DNA from: JAJPHW01 sp963799065
Lineage (GTDB): Bacteria; Acidobacteriota; Terriglobia; Terriglobales; Acidobacteriaceae
Reading direction: 5' to 3'
Length of the DNA stretch: 64,000 nt
NCBI GenBank assembly: GCA_963799065.1
Contig: CAWCVJ010000001.1
Coordinates: 930,001 to 994,000, forward strand
Each line of letters opens with the position of its first letter. The first letter of the stretch is position 1. The notes below the pieces were generated by a model that was not told where the DNA came from, searched no databases, and saw nothing but the letters and a program-made list of their open reading frames with translations. Shown here piece after piece: positions 32,919-41,526 of this stretch. The position numbers were made by a program, and so were the translations under genes.

Positions 32919-33211
32919 ATGGCCTGCCGATCAAATGGGCCGAACAGGCTGTTCGCCAAGTCGATCACGCCCAAGATCACATCGCGCTGTCAAACAGCGA
33001 AGACGTCGCGCTGAGAGTCGTGACGCGGATCGTGAACTCTATTCAACAACTCGCTCCTTTCCCAAGCGCAGGCCGGGCTGGCCGGATTCGGGGAACCCGT
33101 GAGTTGGTGATATCGGGTACTCCTTTCATTGCTGCATATGCCATTCAGCGTAACCGCATTTTGATCCTTGCCGTCTATCACGGCGCGCAACAGTGGCCGG
33201 AAGCGCTGTAA
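32915..33211 (+). CDS. ParE/RelE-type toxin
   Basis: 98 residues. The ParE/RelE fold is recognisable from PIKWAEQAVRQVDHAQDHIA, SIQQLAPFPSAGRAGRIRGTRELVI and the terminal AYAIQRNRILILAVYHGAQQW. ParE toxins inhibit gyrase while RelE toxins cut mRNA; the GTRELVI and YHGAQQWP pattern looks more like ParE/YoeB-type Txe families, and the target cannot be decided from sequence. Overlap with the antitoxin gives the standard order antitoxin first. Whether it is active is unknown. Confidence 0.88.
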   Translation: MNGLPIKWAEQAVRQVDHAQDHIALSNSEDVALRVVTRIVNSIQQLAPFPSAGRAGRIRGTRELVISGTPFIAAYAIQRNRILILAVYHGAQQWPEAL

Positions 33212-33224
33212 GCAAGAAGTGCCT

Positions 33225-35105
33225 TCAGAGCCTATTGAAATCCTCTAGCGACAATTCCAGCCCCCCAAAATCGGCGTGATCGTTGTATTCGAGGGTGAAA
33301 GCGATATCCATGAGATCGCCGGCGATGAGGCCTGATTGCTGCATCTTTTCCGCGAGATTCCAGCCCAGTGCATTGTGGACCTTTGTTGGGGCGGGCATCC
33401 GCGAGTTTGCCGGTTTCACGTCCGATAAAGCCCTGCGAGGAATGACACTGCCGTCGGGATGACAGCGCGGCGTCGCCAGCACTGCTTCTTCCGTCAACTC
33501 GTCTTGCGACAATGGTTCCGCGCGTACTCCCGCCACGCGCAGTTTGATGTGCTTATCTTTCAAGACTCGCGGAGGCGTCATCAGCCGCACGCCTTTCGCG
33601 GAAAATATCGGCTGGCGATTTCCCATTCCGAAAGGCTCCATCAGTTTCAGCGCTTCGAAGAATTCTGGCTGTACCGAATGTAGAGATAACTCGGCATCGA
33701 TATGAAGCACGGGTTCAAAGTCGGCCAGGGTCAGGCGTTCGCGGGCGTACGCGTTGATCCGTTGGCGCAATTCCGGCACTCTTGTGGTTGGAAGCGAAAA
33801 TCCGACAGCGTGGGCATGACCGCCGAAGCGAGTGAACAGACCTGTGCAGGCTTCCAGCGAATCCAGTAGATGAAACGCCGGGATGGATCGTCCTGATCCA
33901 TGGGCCTCATCGCCATTGCTGGAGATCACCAACGCTGGGCGCCCGTAACGCTCGACTACGCGGGTTGCGGTGATGCCGATCACGCCACGATGCCAGCCTT
34001 CGCCTTCGATCACCATGCAGTAGGCTTCGCTTAACGCCGGTTCGCTTTCAATGCGTTCGTGAATTGCCCGGATGATTCGCCGTTCTTCTTCCTGACGGTC
34101 GGCGTTGAGGCGGTCAAGGTTCCCAGCGAGCTCGCGAGCGATGGTCAAATCTTTCGTACCGAATAAATCGATCACGTCGCGGGCAACCTCCATGCGGCCC
34201 GCGGCATTGATGCGCGGCGCAATTCGAAACCCGACGTCGGTCGATGTCAGCGGTTTGTTGCCGAGTTGCGCGACCTCAATGAGAGCACGTAAACCCGGAT
34301 TTACGGCGTGCTGAAGACCGTCTAAGCCGAGTTTTGCGAAGACGCGATTTTCACCGACGAGCGGAACCGAATCGGCGACGGTCGCGATGGCCACGATTTT
34401 CAGAAACGACGTCAGCAACGGGCGTTGATCTCGATCCGGAAGACGGCGTTCGAGCAGTGCCTGCGCCAGCTTGAACGCAACGCCAGCGCCACATAACGAC
34501 TTGCAAGGATACTCGCAACCTTCTTGATTCGGATTGAGAATGGCCAGCGCCTTTGGCAAACCGTCCGCGCCTGGAAGATGATGGTCGGTGACGATGAGAT
34601 CGACTCCCGCGCGACTGGCGCTTTCTGCGGCCGCGAAGGCGCGAATGCCCGTGTCGACACTGACGACGAGGCGAATCCCGGCCTGCGCCGCGCGCTCAAT
34701 GACATCGCCGCGCAGGTCGTAGCCTTCCTTGATTCGATGCGGCACATGGAAGTCAGCTGAGCCGCCGCATAGTTCAATGGCGGTCTTGAGAACGACGATG
34801 GCCATGGTTCCGTCCACGTCGTAGTCGCCATAGATCAGGATGCCTTCTTTGCGCTCCAGCGCCGCTTCCATACGGCCAACAGCCGCCGCCATTCCTTTCA
34901 TGAGATAAGGAGAGTGCAGATGATCGAGCGATGGCGCGAGAAATTTCTCCGCAGCCTCGGCGGAGTCGATGCCTCGCTGCAGCAGAAGCGTGGCGAGCAT
35001 TTGAGTGAGCATGAGGCTTGGCGAACGCAGGCAGGATAGCGCGCTTAATGCGCTCGCCAAACGCACAACTTCACCTCGATCCGTCCCGCGGAAAATCCAT
35101 TGCAT
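33225..35105 (-). CDS. recJ: Single-stranded-DNA exonuclease RecJ
   Basis: About 626 residues from ATG 35105; an in-frame ATG at 35150 would add 15 residues, and neither has a clear ribosome binding site. DHH-family phosphoesterase motifs are complete: DYDVDGTMA (motif I), SVDTGI, VTDHHLPG (the DHH), NPNQEGCEYP, and the DHHA1 part with GGHAHAVGFS. The C-terminal OB-like part is present. RecJ degrades 5' single-stranded ends during recombination and mismatch repair. It follows the 35156 gene on the same strand. Confidence 0.95.
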   Translation of the reverse strand: MQWIFRGTDRGEVVRLASALSALSCLRSPSLMLTQMLATLLLQRGIDSAEAAEKFLAPSLDHLHSPYLMKGMAAAVGRMEAALERKEGILIYGDYDVDGTMAIVVLKTAIELCGGSADFHVPHRIKEGYDLRGDVIERAAQAGIRLVVSVDTGIRAFAAAESASRAGVDLIVTDHHLPGADGLPKALAILNPNQEGCEYPCKSLCGAGVAFKLAQALLERRLPDRDQRPLLTSFLKIVAIATVADSVPLVGENRVFAKLGLDGLQHAVNPGLRALIEVAQLGNKPLTSTDVGFRIAPRINAAGRMEVARDVIDLFGTKDLTIARELAGNLDRLNADRQEEERRIIRAIHERIESEPALSEAYCMVIEGEGWHRGVIGITATRVVERYGRPALVISSNGDEAHGSGRSIPAFHLLDSLEACTGLFTRFGGHAHAVGFSLPTTRVPELRQRINAYARERLTLADFEPVLHIDAELSLHSVQPEFFEALKLMEPFGMGNRQPIFSAKGVRLMTPPRVLKDKHIKLRVAGVRAEPLSQDELTEEAVLATPRCHPDGSVIPRRALSDVKPANSRMPAPTKVHNALGWNLAEKMQQSGLIAGDLMDIAFTLEYNDHADFGGLELSLEDFNRL

Positions 35106-35155
35106 AGTGTGGGAGGAGAATATCAGAGAAGGCAAGGCCAGCAGCGGCAATGAAA

Positions 35156-35629
35156 CTAGAACTCGTCCTCGCCGGGTTCATCGATGGTGATGCCGCCGAA
35201 GTCCTCGGCCAGATCCATCAGGCGCTGATAGCGTTCGTACCATTCGGTGGCGGCTTCATAGACCATCATGACGCCTTGATGGGCAAATCCAATTTGCACG
35301 AAGCCGGTACGGCCTGAGTAAGTGCGCAGCCAGCGTCCGTCTTCCAAATCTTCCTCTCCGGCGATTTCGGATCCGGCCAGCCTCTGCAACAGGTCTTCGA
35401 GTTCTTCGCGTTGTAGACGCCAGGAATCCATGGTGACGAATGGAGCGCCGGACGCTTTTGCCAACTCAACAAAATCCTTCCAGCCCTCAGGATTGGTTTC
35501 GGTCTTCCACAAGACGCTGGGCACGTCGGCGTAATCTACGCCGCCATGAAAGCGACGCAGCCCGTGCCCTTCAATGAACGCGACCATGTCGTCTTTGAGG
35601 TTGGCTAAGTCGTCGGGGAATGGAGACAT
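35156..35629 (-). CDS. Conserved acidic hypothetical protein
   Basis: 157 residues from ATG 35629; the longer frame to 35677 adds an unlikely tail. It is rich in Glu and Asp, begins MSPFPDDLANLKDDMVAFI and ends with DFGGITIDEPGEDEF. No catalytic or membrane motif. It stands upstream of recJ on the same strand, with about 50 bases to the recJ start, so co-transcription is likely. Function not known. Confidence 0.75.
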   Translation of the reverse strand: MSPFPDDLANLKDDMVAFIEGHGLRRFHGGVDYADVPSVLWKTETNPEGWKDFVELAKASGAPFVTMDSWRLQREELEDLLQRLAGSEIAGEEDLEDGRWLRTYSGRTGFVQIGFAHQGVMMVYEAATEWYERYQRLMDLAEDFGGITIDEPGEDEF

Positions 35630-35784
35630 AGGACTTATATTCCACGATTGTATGCCTTTTGGATGCTCTCGGAGCAACTCCTGCGGCGATTTTCAGGGAC
35701 TCTTCGCGTGGGCATGAGTCCTTGGGAAGCGCGCGATCAGCCCTGTGATAAAATCATGTTTTCAGTGGCTAGACGAACTGCAAT

Positions 35785-36063
35785 ATGCTCCTCTCCAAGG
35801 AATATGTGGGCTATTTAGCCCGCGAAGTCACCAAAAAACTCATCGACAGCGGGATGATCGAAACCAAGGCGCCTGCCGCGGTTACGGAGAGGGCCCATGC
35901 TGTCATCCTTGAGGAGCTTTCGCTCGAAGACCGCATCAACGATGAGGTTCGCGTCATCCTTGAGGCCTACTCCGAAGAGATGCGCAAGACCAATGCCAAC
36001 TATCAGGAAATGTTCCGCAAAGTGAAGAGCGAGTTGAGCAAGAAGTATAAGGCGGTGCTGTGA
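35785..36063 (+). CDS. DUF507 family protein, first copy
   Basis: 92 residues beginning MLLSKEYVGYLAREVTKKLI, with the all-helical, highly charged make-up of DUF507 and a basic tail. DUF507 proteins are small, of unknown function, and often occur as adjacent pairs. Its last bases overlap the second copy (GTGA at 36060-36063), so the two are translated together. Confidence 0.85.
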   Translation: MLLSKEYVGYLAREVTKKLIDSGMIETKAPAAVTERAHAVILEELSLEDRINDEVRVILEAYSEEMRKTNANYQEMFRKVKSELSKKYKAVL

Positions 36064-36335
36064 GACTGTCGCGCGACAAAGTTAACAAAGTGGCGCACGA
36101 GCTGACAGATGCATTTGCCAAAATGGACGCCGTGACCTTTGCCAAGGAACACAATGCCGTTCGCCTGGAAGTGCGCAAGATTCTCGAAGAGCTACTCAAT
36201 CGCGAAGAGAAGATCGACCTGGCGGCCAAGCAGAAAATTGAGAGCCAGAAGAAGACCATCCTTGAAGGCAGTCAGGAATGGGACATTCTCTACCGCAAGT
36301 ATTACAACGAAGAAGTGAAAAAGCTGGGGGTGTAA
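36060..36335 (+). CDS. DUF507 family protein, second copy
   Basis: 91 residues from GTG 36060, overlapping the first copy by 4 bases. It has the same layout: RLSRDKVNKVAHELTDAF, then a charged helical middle and ILYRKYYNEEVKKLGV at the end. The two are paralogues, though divergent. A complex of the two products is a reasonable guess from the coupling. Function unknown. Confidence 0.85.
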   Translation: MRLSRDKVNKVAHELTDAFAKMDAVTFAKEHNAVRLEVRKILEELLNREEKIDLAAKQKIESQKKTILEGSQEWDILYRKYYNEEVKKLGV

Positions 36336-36505
36336 CTAGCGTTCTTCTTGCGGCAGTTTGCCTTCTCTGGAACTGCGAATTTCCTCAAAACTAGAGTTCT
36401 GGTTGTCCCGCACGAGGGGGAGGCTCGCGGCTACAATGAGCCGGGTTGCTTCGCGAATACTCTTCATCAAAAGCGACCCGGCCCTCATTTGGTCTACTGT
36501 AATCT

Positions 36506-37318
36506 CTACGCGGCGACGCGCCGAGACTCAATGCGACCGATGCGTTGAATGTAGTCATGCATCCGCTTCATGATCTCGTTATGCGGCCGGCTGGTGAGCC
36601 ATTGGCTGCGCGGCACTCGACGCCGTTCGCGACGCGTCCCCACGCTGCCGCGACTGAATGCCGACGTGGGATGTTTCTCAGCTGTCACCTGATGCCAGCC
36701 GGTTCCGGCCGTGATGTCGAACACTCCGATGTAGCCTCCGGCGAGTAATTGGAATGGAGTATTGATTTGGTTGGCCTGATCGAATTGCGTTGATCCGGCG
36801 GCCCGGAAGCCCTCGAACCAGGTGGGATAAACAAAGTCCGACAGCGTAACGCCCTCGACCTGGTAACCCAAATTGTCCGCTTCACAGGCGTCGCAGATTT
36901 CGTAGGCGTAGAGAAGGCCCGCGTTCTGTTCGTCTTTCTGTACGAGTACGGTGAGATTCACGTTGGGGTCGGCCAGCATCTCTAACAGCTCATGGCTTGC
37001 AGTGACGGACCAACTATTGCCGAGCTTGAGGTCGCTCCCGGCGAACACCTTGCCCAGGGGCAGGCCGTCGGGAGTCAGGTCGTGATATCCCAAGGCTCCG
37101 GCCTGGTCGGAGTCGTCGAGAATTGTGAGCCACCAAGTTCCCGCAGGCGGCTGGGCTCCGGTGGCGAAGAACGAGAGCTTGGCATCAATGCCCCAGGCGG
37201 GGCGGAAGTCGCGGGTGACCTGCTGCTGCAAGGCGCTGACGATGGGAAGAATTTCCTCATTCGTGAGCACGGTGCTGGCGTTGATAATGGAAATCTGGAC
37301 GGGAGCTAGTTGCGGCAT
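36506..37318 (-). CDS. Putative metallopeptidase-like protein with a HELLE motif
   Basis: 270 residues, no signal peptide. The centre contains SWSVTASHELLEMLADP, a metalloprotease-like HExxE pattern (His then Glu five residues on), and later acidic and cysteine residues in YEICDACEADNLGY. A zinc site is plausible but the third ligand is not evident. The C-terminal 40 residues are basic. No family name can be assigned with certainty. Confidence 0.7.
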   Translation of the reverse strand: MPQLAPVQISIINASTVLTNEEILPIVSALQQQVTRDFRPAWGIDAKLSFFATGAQPPAGTWWLTILDDSDQAGALGYHDLTPDGLPLGKVFAGSDLKLGNSWSVTASHELLEMLADPNVNLTVLVQKDEQNAGLLYAYEICDACEADNLGYQVEGVTLSDFVYPTWFEGFRAAGSTQFDQANQINTPFQLLAGGYIGVFDITAGTGWHQVTAEKHPTSAFSRGSVGTRRERRRVPRSQWLTSRPHNEIMKRMHDYIQRIGRIESRRVAA

Positions 37319-37445
37319 AAGCTTTCTCCTTTAGTTGATTTAGTTTGGAGAACGCGCAATCGGTTTGCGTGACTCTTTTGGCAGTTTTCTCCTGCGGGAC
37401 GGTGGGCGCAAGTTCACTTGTCACAAGGCAATTGGTCATCCGGGC

Positions 37446-38513
37446 ATGGAATTTCGCACACCGATCGACGCGACGATCCGAAGCGCTGCAGAAGCTGCGG
37501 GATTCGACCGCGTGGGAGTTGCGTCACTCGAATCGGAGGCAGACTCCGAGCGATTTCGGGATTGGATTGCGGCCGGATATAACGGCGAAATGAGTTATCT
37601 CGAGGCCCGTGACGAGTCCGGGAAATTGAAGCGATCAAATCCACGCGCGACATTTCCGTGGGCGCGAAGTGTGATTGTCTGCGCCATCAATTACAACACC
37701 GCCCACCCGTATTCAACGCAAGCCCGCGACCCCAAGCGAGGATGGATCTCGCGCTATGCATGGAGTCGCGAGGATTATCACGAGGCGGTGCTAAATAAGC
37801 TGCGCAAAGTGGAAGCAGAACTCCACGCAGCCGCGGGCGACAGTGAACTTCAAACACGTTGTTACGTCGATACGGGGCCAGTCGTTGAGCGTGTTTATGC
37901 GAAGCTGGCCGGCATCGGATGGGTGGGAAAGAATACTTGTATCATCAATCAGCAAATTGGGTCGTGGCTCTTCCTGGGCGTAATTCTGACTTCGCTCGAA
38001 CTGACTTCCGATCTACCCGCCGCGGACCGCTGTGGAAGTTGCACACGCTGCATCGACGCTTGTCCCACGGACGCCATCATTGCACCGTATCAACTCGACG
38101 CTACGCGTTGTATCTCGTATCTGACGATCGAGAAGCGTGGTGCGATCCCAGAGGACTTGCGCGATGGAATCGGCCGCCACGTATTCGGCTGCGACATTTG
38201 TCAGGACGTCTGCCCTTGGAATCGCAAGGCTCCTGCCTCCACGGTCGAAGAGTTCCAGCCGCGCGAAGGGTTGGTCGATCCGGCGCTGGAGTGGCTGGCG
38301 CAGATGAGTCAGGCAGAGTTTCGGGAGAAGTTTCGCGGGTCACCCATCCGCCGCACCAAACTTTCGGGATTGCGGCGCAACGCAGTCATCGCGATGGGTA
38401 ACAGCGAGGACGCATCCTTCGTGCCTCTGCTGAGCCGTTTGACCCATGACGAAGTTGCTGTGGTGGCTGAGTCCGCCAACTGGTCTTTGCGCCGCCTGCA
38501 GCACGAAGAATAA
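37446..38513 (+). CDS. queG: Epoxyqueuosine reductase QueG
   Basis: 355 residues from ATG 37446; the frame open to 37365 is too long for the family. It reduces epoxyqueuosine to queuosine, the last step of queuosine formation in tRNA. Two 4Fe-4S clusters are seen in CGSCTRCIDACPTDAI and CDICQDVCPWN. GWVGKNTCIINQQIGSW and the terminal HEAT-like repeat (SGLRRNAVIAMGNS) are typical. No other queuosine genes are close by. Confidence 0.95.
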   Translation: MEFRTPIDATIRSAAEAAGFDRVGVASLESEADSERFRDWIAAGYNGEMSYLEARDESGKLKRSNPRATFPWARSVIVCAINYNTAHPYSTQARDPKRGWISRYAWSREDYHEAVLNKLRKVEAELHAAAGDSELQTRCYVDTGPVVERVYAKLAGIGWVGKNTCIINQQIGSWLFLGVILTSLELTSDLPAADRCGSCTRCIDACPTDAIIAPYQLDATRCISYLTIEKRGAIPEDLRDGIGRHVFGCDICQDVCPWNRKAPASTVEEFQPREGLVDPALEWLAQMSQAEFREKFRGSPIRRTKLSGLRRNAVIAMGNSEDASFVPLLSRLTHDEVAVVAESANWSLRRLQHEE

Positions 38514-38573
38514 CGATTAAGCGCATGCTAGCATCGAAACAAGTTGAACTTAGCTCTTTATTGGGCTGCACCT

Positions 38574-40496
38574 ATGGATCACAGCTTTCGTCTCTTTCTC
38601 TTACGCTGGGTGGCGCTCGTTTTCTCATTCGCGGCGATTCTTCCGGTGTTCGCCTCGGACAGCAAGCCGCACTGGCTTCGAATCCGCTCTGCGCATTTCA
38701 CTGTTCTGACCGACGCGGATCAAGATCGTGGCCACGAGGTTGCCGTCCGCTTCGAGCAAATGCGTTCCGCCTTTGCCGACCTGCTGAGTAAGGATGCGAT
38801 TCATATCCCGATTCCGCTCGAGATCATTGCCTGTAGAGATCATGATGAATATCTGAAACTTGCGCCTGCGCGCCAAGCCCAGCGGCCGGGATTCTTTCTC
38901 GTCGCGGAGGATCGGGATTATATTGCACTCGATTTATCCCAACCGGAGAGTTGGTCGTCGGTTTCCGCCGATCTCGCCGCGCTGCTTTTGAATTACAACT
39001 ATCCTCCAACGCAGCCCTGGTTCGATGAGGGCGTGATTTTATATTTTTCCAGCCTGCAGCTTTCGAACAAGCTGCCAAGCGCGACGATCGGAGCCGATCC
39101 CCAAGCGGGCACACTGACCCAGGTTCTACAGAGGAATAAGTGGCTGCCTATCGTCGACTTGTTTGGCGCGGGTATGAAGGGTTCGACCGTCGCGGTTAGC
39201 TCCGATCAGTTCCGTGCCCAGTCCTGGATCACGATGCACTACCTCGCAGCCGAAGATAAATTGTCTGAGACCGGAGCCTACTTCGGCATGGTCGAGATGC
39301 AGAAGTTGCCGTTGGATGAAGCCATCCAGAAAGCTTTCGAAGAGGCTCCGACGCAGTTAGAACAGGCAGTGCGAGCGCATTTCGAACAACTTGCGCCGCC
39401 AGCGGCGAACCAATCCGCACCCCCTGCTACAAAGGGCAAAGGTCCGACTCGCAATATCGCCGTGCCAGACCCTGTCATTGTGGGATCCAATTGGGAGGAT
39501 ATTCCCACTCCCGAGGCCCAGGCATTGCTCGCTGGTCTGGCGATTCGCATCCCAGAGCATCGCGACCAAGCGATCGCCGAGTTAAACGAAATAATCGGGG
39601 TTCCGAAGGAAGATAATGCTGCCGCTCATCGCGCCCTCGCGCTTGACGCGATGCAGCGTCAGCAATTCGATCGGGCCGCTCAGGAATTGCAAACTGCGAT
39701 TGAACTCGATCCAAAAAATGTTCCCGCGCGCTTCGATCTGAGCCTGTTGAAGCAGAAAGTTGCACACAGCAATGGTCAGTCTATCCAGAGTTTGGCCAAC
39801 ATGATGCAGGACTTGCGCTTTGTGCTCGACGCCGACCCTGAATTCGCCGAGGCCGACAACTTGCTTGGCGTTGCGCGACTGCAAGGCGGCGGCCTCAATG
39901 CCGCCATGGAAGCCATGCACGGGGCAATGCTGCTCAGTCCGCGCAATGAGCGTTACCAGCTCAACATGGCTCTCATCTACATCGCCGCCAAGAAATGGGA
40001 CGCCGCCGCCACCTCCTTAGCCCGGCTTAAAGACAGCTCAGACAAAGAAGTGGCCGAGACGGCACAGAAAAATCTTGACGCGCTGCCGAACTTGAAAAAA
40101 TATGGACTGCCTCCCGTAACCAATACTGCATCGGACAACGATCAAAGTCCCTCCGCGCAACTGGCGCGCTTGATGGGCGACGAAGAAATTGAAGTGGAGG
40201 ACGATGCCGATAACGGAGTCATAGATTCCAGATCGAAACCCCCAGCGATCGACAAGCGAGCAGTTGTGTTTCTAAAGGGCCGCTTAGTCCGCGTGGATTG
40301 CCCGCACCCTCCGGCCGCAATCCTCACCGTCAGCTCAGACGGCAAGACTTTCCAACTGCGAACGCCAGACTATAAGGAACTCGCCCTGGTTGGAGCCGGG
40401 CAATTTTCCTGCGATTGGACCAATCGGACGGTTTCGGTCAACTACAGGGCGAGCGGCGCTGATTCCGGAGACTTGGTTTCCCTGGAAGTTCACTGA
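38574..40496 (+). CDS. Exported TPR protein with an N-terminal peptidase-like domain
   Basis: 640 residues from ATG 38574. Signal peptide (FLLRWVALVFSFAAILPVFA) followed by a domain with WLRIRSAHFTVLTDADQD and PTQPWFDEGVILYFSSLQL, which resembles the DUF1570/peptidase-MA-like TPR proteins, then tetratricopeptide repeats around residues 330-520 (AHRALALDAMQRQQFDRAAQEL; AEADNLLGVARLQGGGLNAA) and an acidic C-terminal region. It is probably periplasmic. No catalytic HExxH is retained, so activity is doubtful. The start is the first ATG of the hydrophobic leader. Confidence 0.8.
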   Translation: MDHSFRLFLLRWVALVFSFAAILPVFASDSKPHWLRIRSAHFTVLTDADQDRGHEVAVRFEQMRSAFADLLSKDAIHIPIPLEIIACRDHDEYLKLAPARQAQRPGFFLVAEDRDYIALDLSQPESWSSVSADLAALLLNYNYPPTQPWFDEGVILYFSSLQLSNKLPSATIGADPQAGTLTQVLQRNKWLPIVDLFGAGMKGSTVAVSSDQFRAQSWITMHYLAAEDKLSETGAYFGMVEMQKLPLDEAIQKAFEEAPTQLEQAVRAHFEQLAPPAANQSAPPATKGKGPTRNIAVPDPVIVGSNWEDIPTPEAQALLAGLAIRIPEHRDQAIAELNEIIGVPKEDNAAAHRALALDAMQRQQFDRAAQELQTAIELDPKNVPARFDLSLLKQKVAHSNGQSIQSLANMMQDLRFVLDADPEFAEADNLLGVARLQGGGLNAAMEAMHGAMLLSPRNERYQLNMALIYIAAKKWDAAATSLARLKDSSDKEVAETAQKNLDALPNLKKYGLPPVTNTASDNDQSPSAQLARLMGDEEIEVEDDADNGVIDSRSKPPAIDKRAVVFLKGRLVRVDCPHPPAAILTVSSDGKTFQLRTPDYKELALVGAGQFSCDWTNRTVSVNYRASGADSGDLVSLEVH

Positions 40497-40551
40497 GCCG
40501 TACTTCTGCCGACGCTAAAATCGTGACCCGGCGCGAGCGGGACACTCGTGC

Positions 40552-41526
40552 CTACCGAATCGCGTCGGCCTGCTCTAACACCGCATGTTGGAAATACTTC
40601 AACGACAGTTGTAATCCCGCCGAAAGACTCGTCTTGGGCTCCCAGCGCAAGATTGCGCGAGCCTTACTGATATCTGGCTGACGCTGTTTTGGGTCGTCGG
40701 CCGGAAGTGCGGCATAGGCGATCTTGCTTTTGGATCCGGTAATCGTCAGCACCTGCTGAGCACACTCCAGAATGGTGAACTCATCGGGATTCCCCAGGTT
40801 CACGGGCAGATGTTCGTCGGATCGCGCGAGCCGAATAAAACCATCGATTTCGTCATCTACGTAACAGAAGCTGCGGGTCTGGCTGCCATCGCCGTAAACC
40901 GTCAAGTCTTCGCCAAGCAAGGCCTGCTTCATAAAGTTGGGTACGACTCGGCCATCATTCAGTTGCATGCGTGGGCCGTAAGTGTTGAAGATGCGAGCGA
41001 TGCGAGTGTCTACTTTGTAGTAGCGATGGTAGGCCATAGTGACCGCTTCGCTGAAGCGCTTGGCCTCGTCATAAACCGAGCGCGGACCGATAGGGTTTAC
41101 GTTTCCCCAGTACGTTTCTTTCTGCGGATGCTCGAGTGGGTCGCCGTAGCACTCGGAAGTGGAGGAGGTCAAGAATTTGGCGCCATACCTGCGCGCGATG
41201 TCGAGAGCGTGAAAGGTTCCCCGCGATCCCACTTTCAGGGTCTCAATTCCATGAATGGTGTAATCGACCGGGCTGGCGGGGCAGGCGAAATGGAACACGT
41301 AGTCCACCGTTCCGCAATCGAAGGGATCATTAATATCCAGTTCGATAAACTCGAAGCGCGACTCGCGGCTGAGGTGCTCCAGGTTGGTAAGCCGCCCGGT
41401 AAGCAGGTTGTCGACAGCGACTACCGCGTAGCCTTCAGACAGAAGTGCGTCGCATAAATGCGATCCCAGAAAGCCCGCGCCTCCGGTGACCAGCGCTCGC
41501 GGATGGAAGTGGCGCGGCGCGATCAT
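40552..41526 (-). CDS. UDP-glucuronate decarboxylase / UDP-xylose synthase
   Basis: 324 residues of the extended SDR family. NAD-binding GGAGFLGSHLCDALLS, the catalytic YDEAK (Tyr and Lys), the TSSTSECYGDP segment and NTYGPRMQLNDGRVV are all present. The enzyme converts UDP-glucuronate into UDP-xylose. Its start overlaps the upstream ugd stop (ATGA at 41523-41526); ugd makes its substrate, so the two form a two-step pathway for UDP-xylose, used in polysaccharide or exopolysaccharide. Confidence 0.94.
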   Translation of the reverse strand: MIAPRHFHPRALVTGGAGFLGSHLCDALLSEGYAVVAVDNLLTGRLTNLEHLSRESRFEFIELDINDPFDCGTVDYVFHFACPASPVDYTIHGIETLKVGSRGTFHALDIARRYGAKFLTSSTSECYGDPLEHPQKETYWGNVNPIGPRSVYDEAKRFSEAVTMAYHRYYKVDTRIARIFNTYGPRMQLNDGRVVPNFMKQALLGEDLTVYGDGSQTRSFCYVDDEIDGFIRLARSDEHLPVNLGNPDEFTILECAQQVLTITGSKSKIAYAALPADDPKQRQPDISKARAILRWEPKTSLSAGLQLSLKYFQHAVLEQADAIR

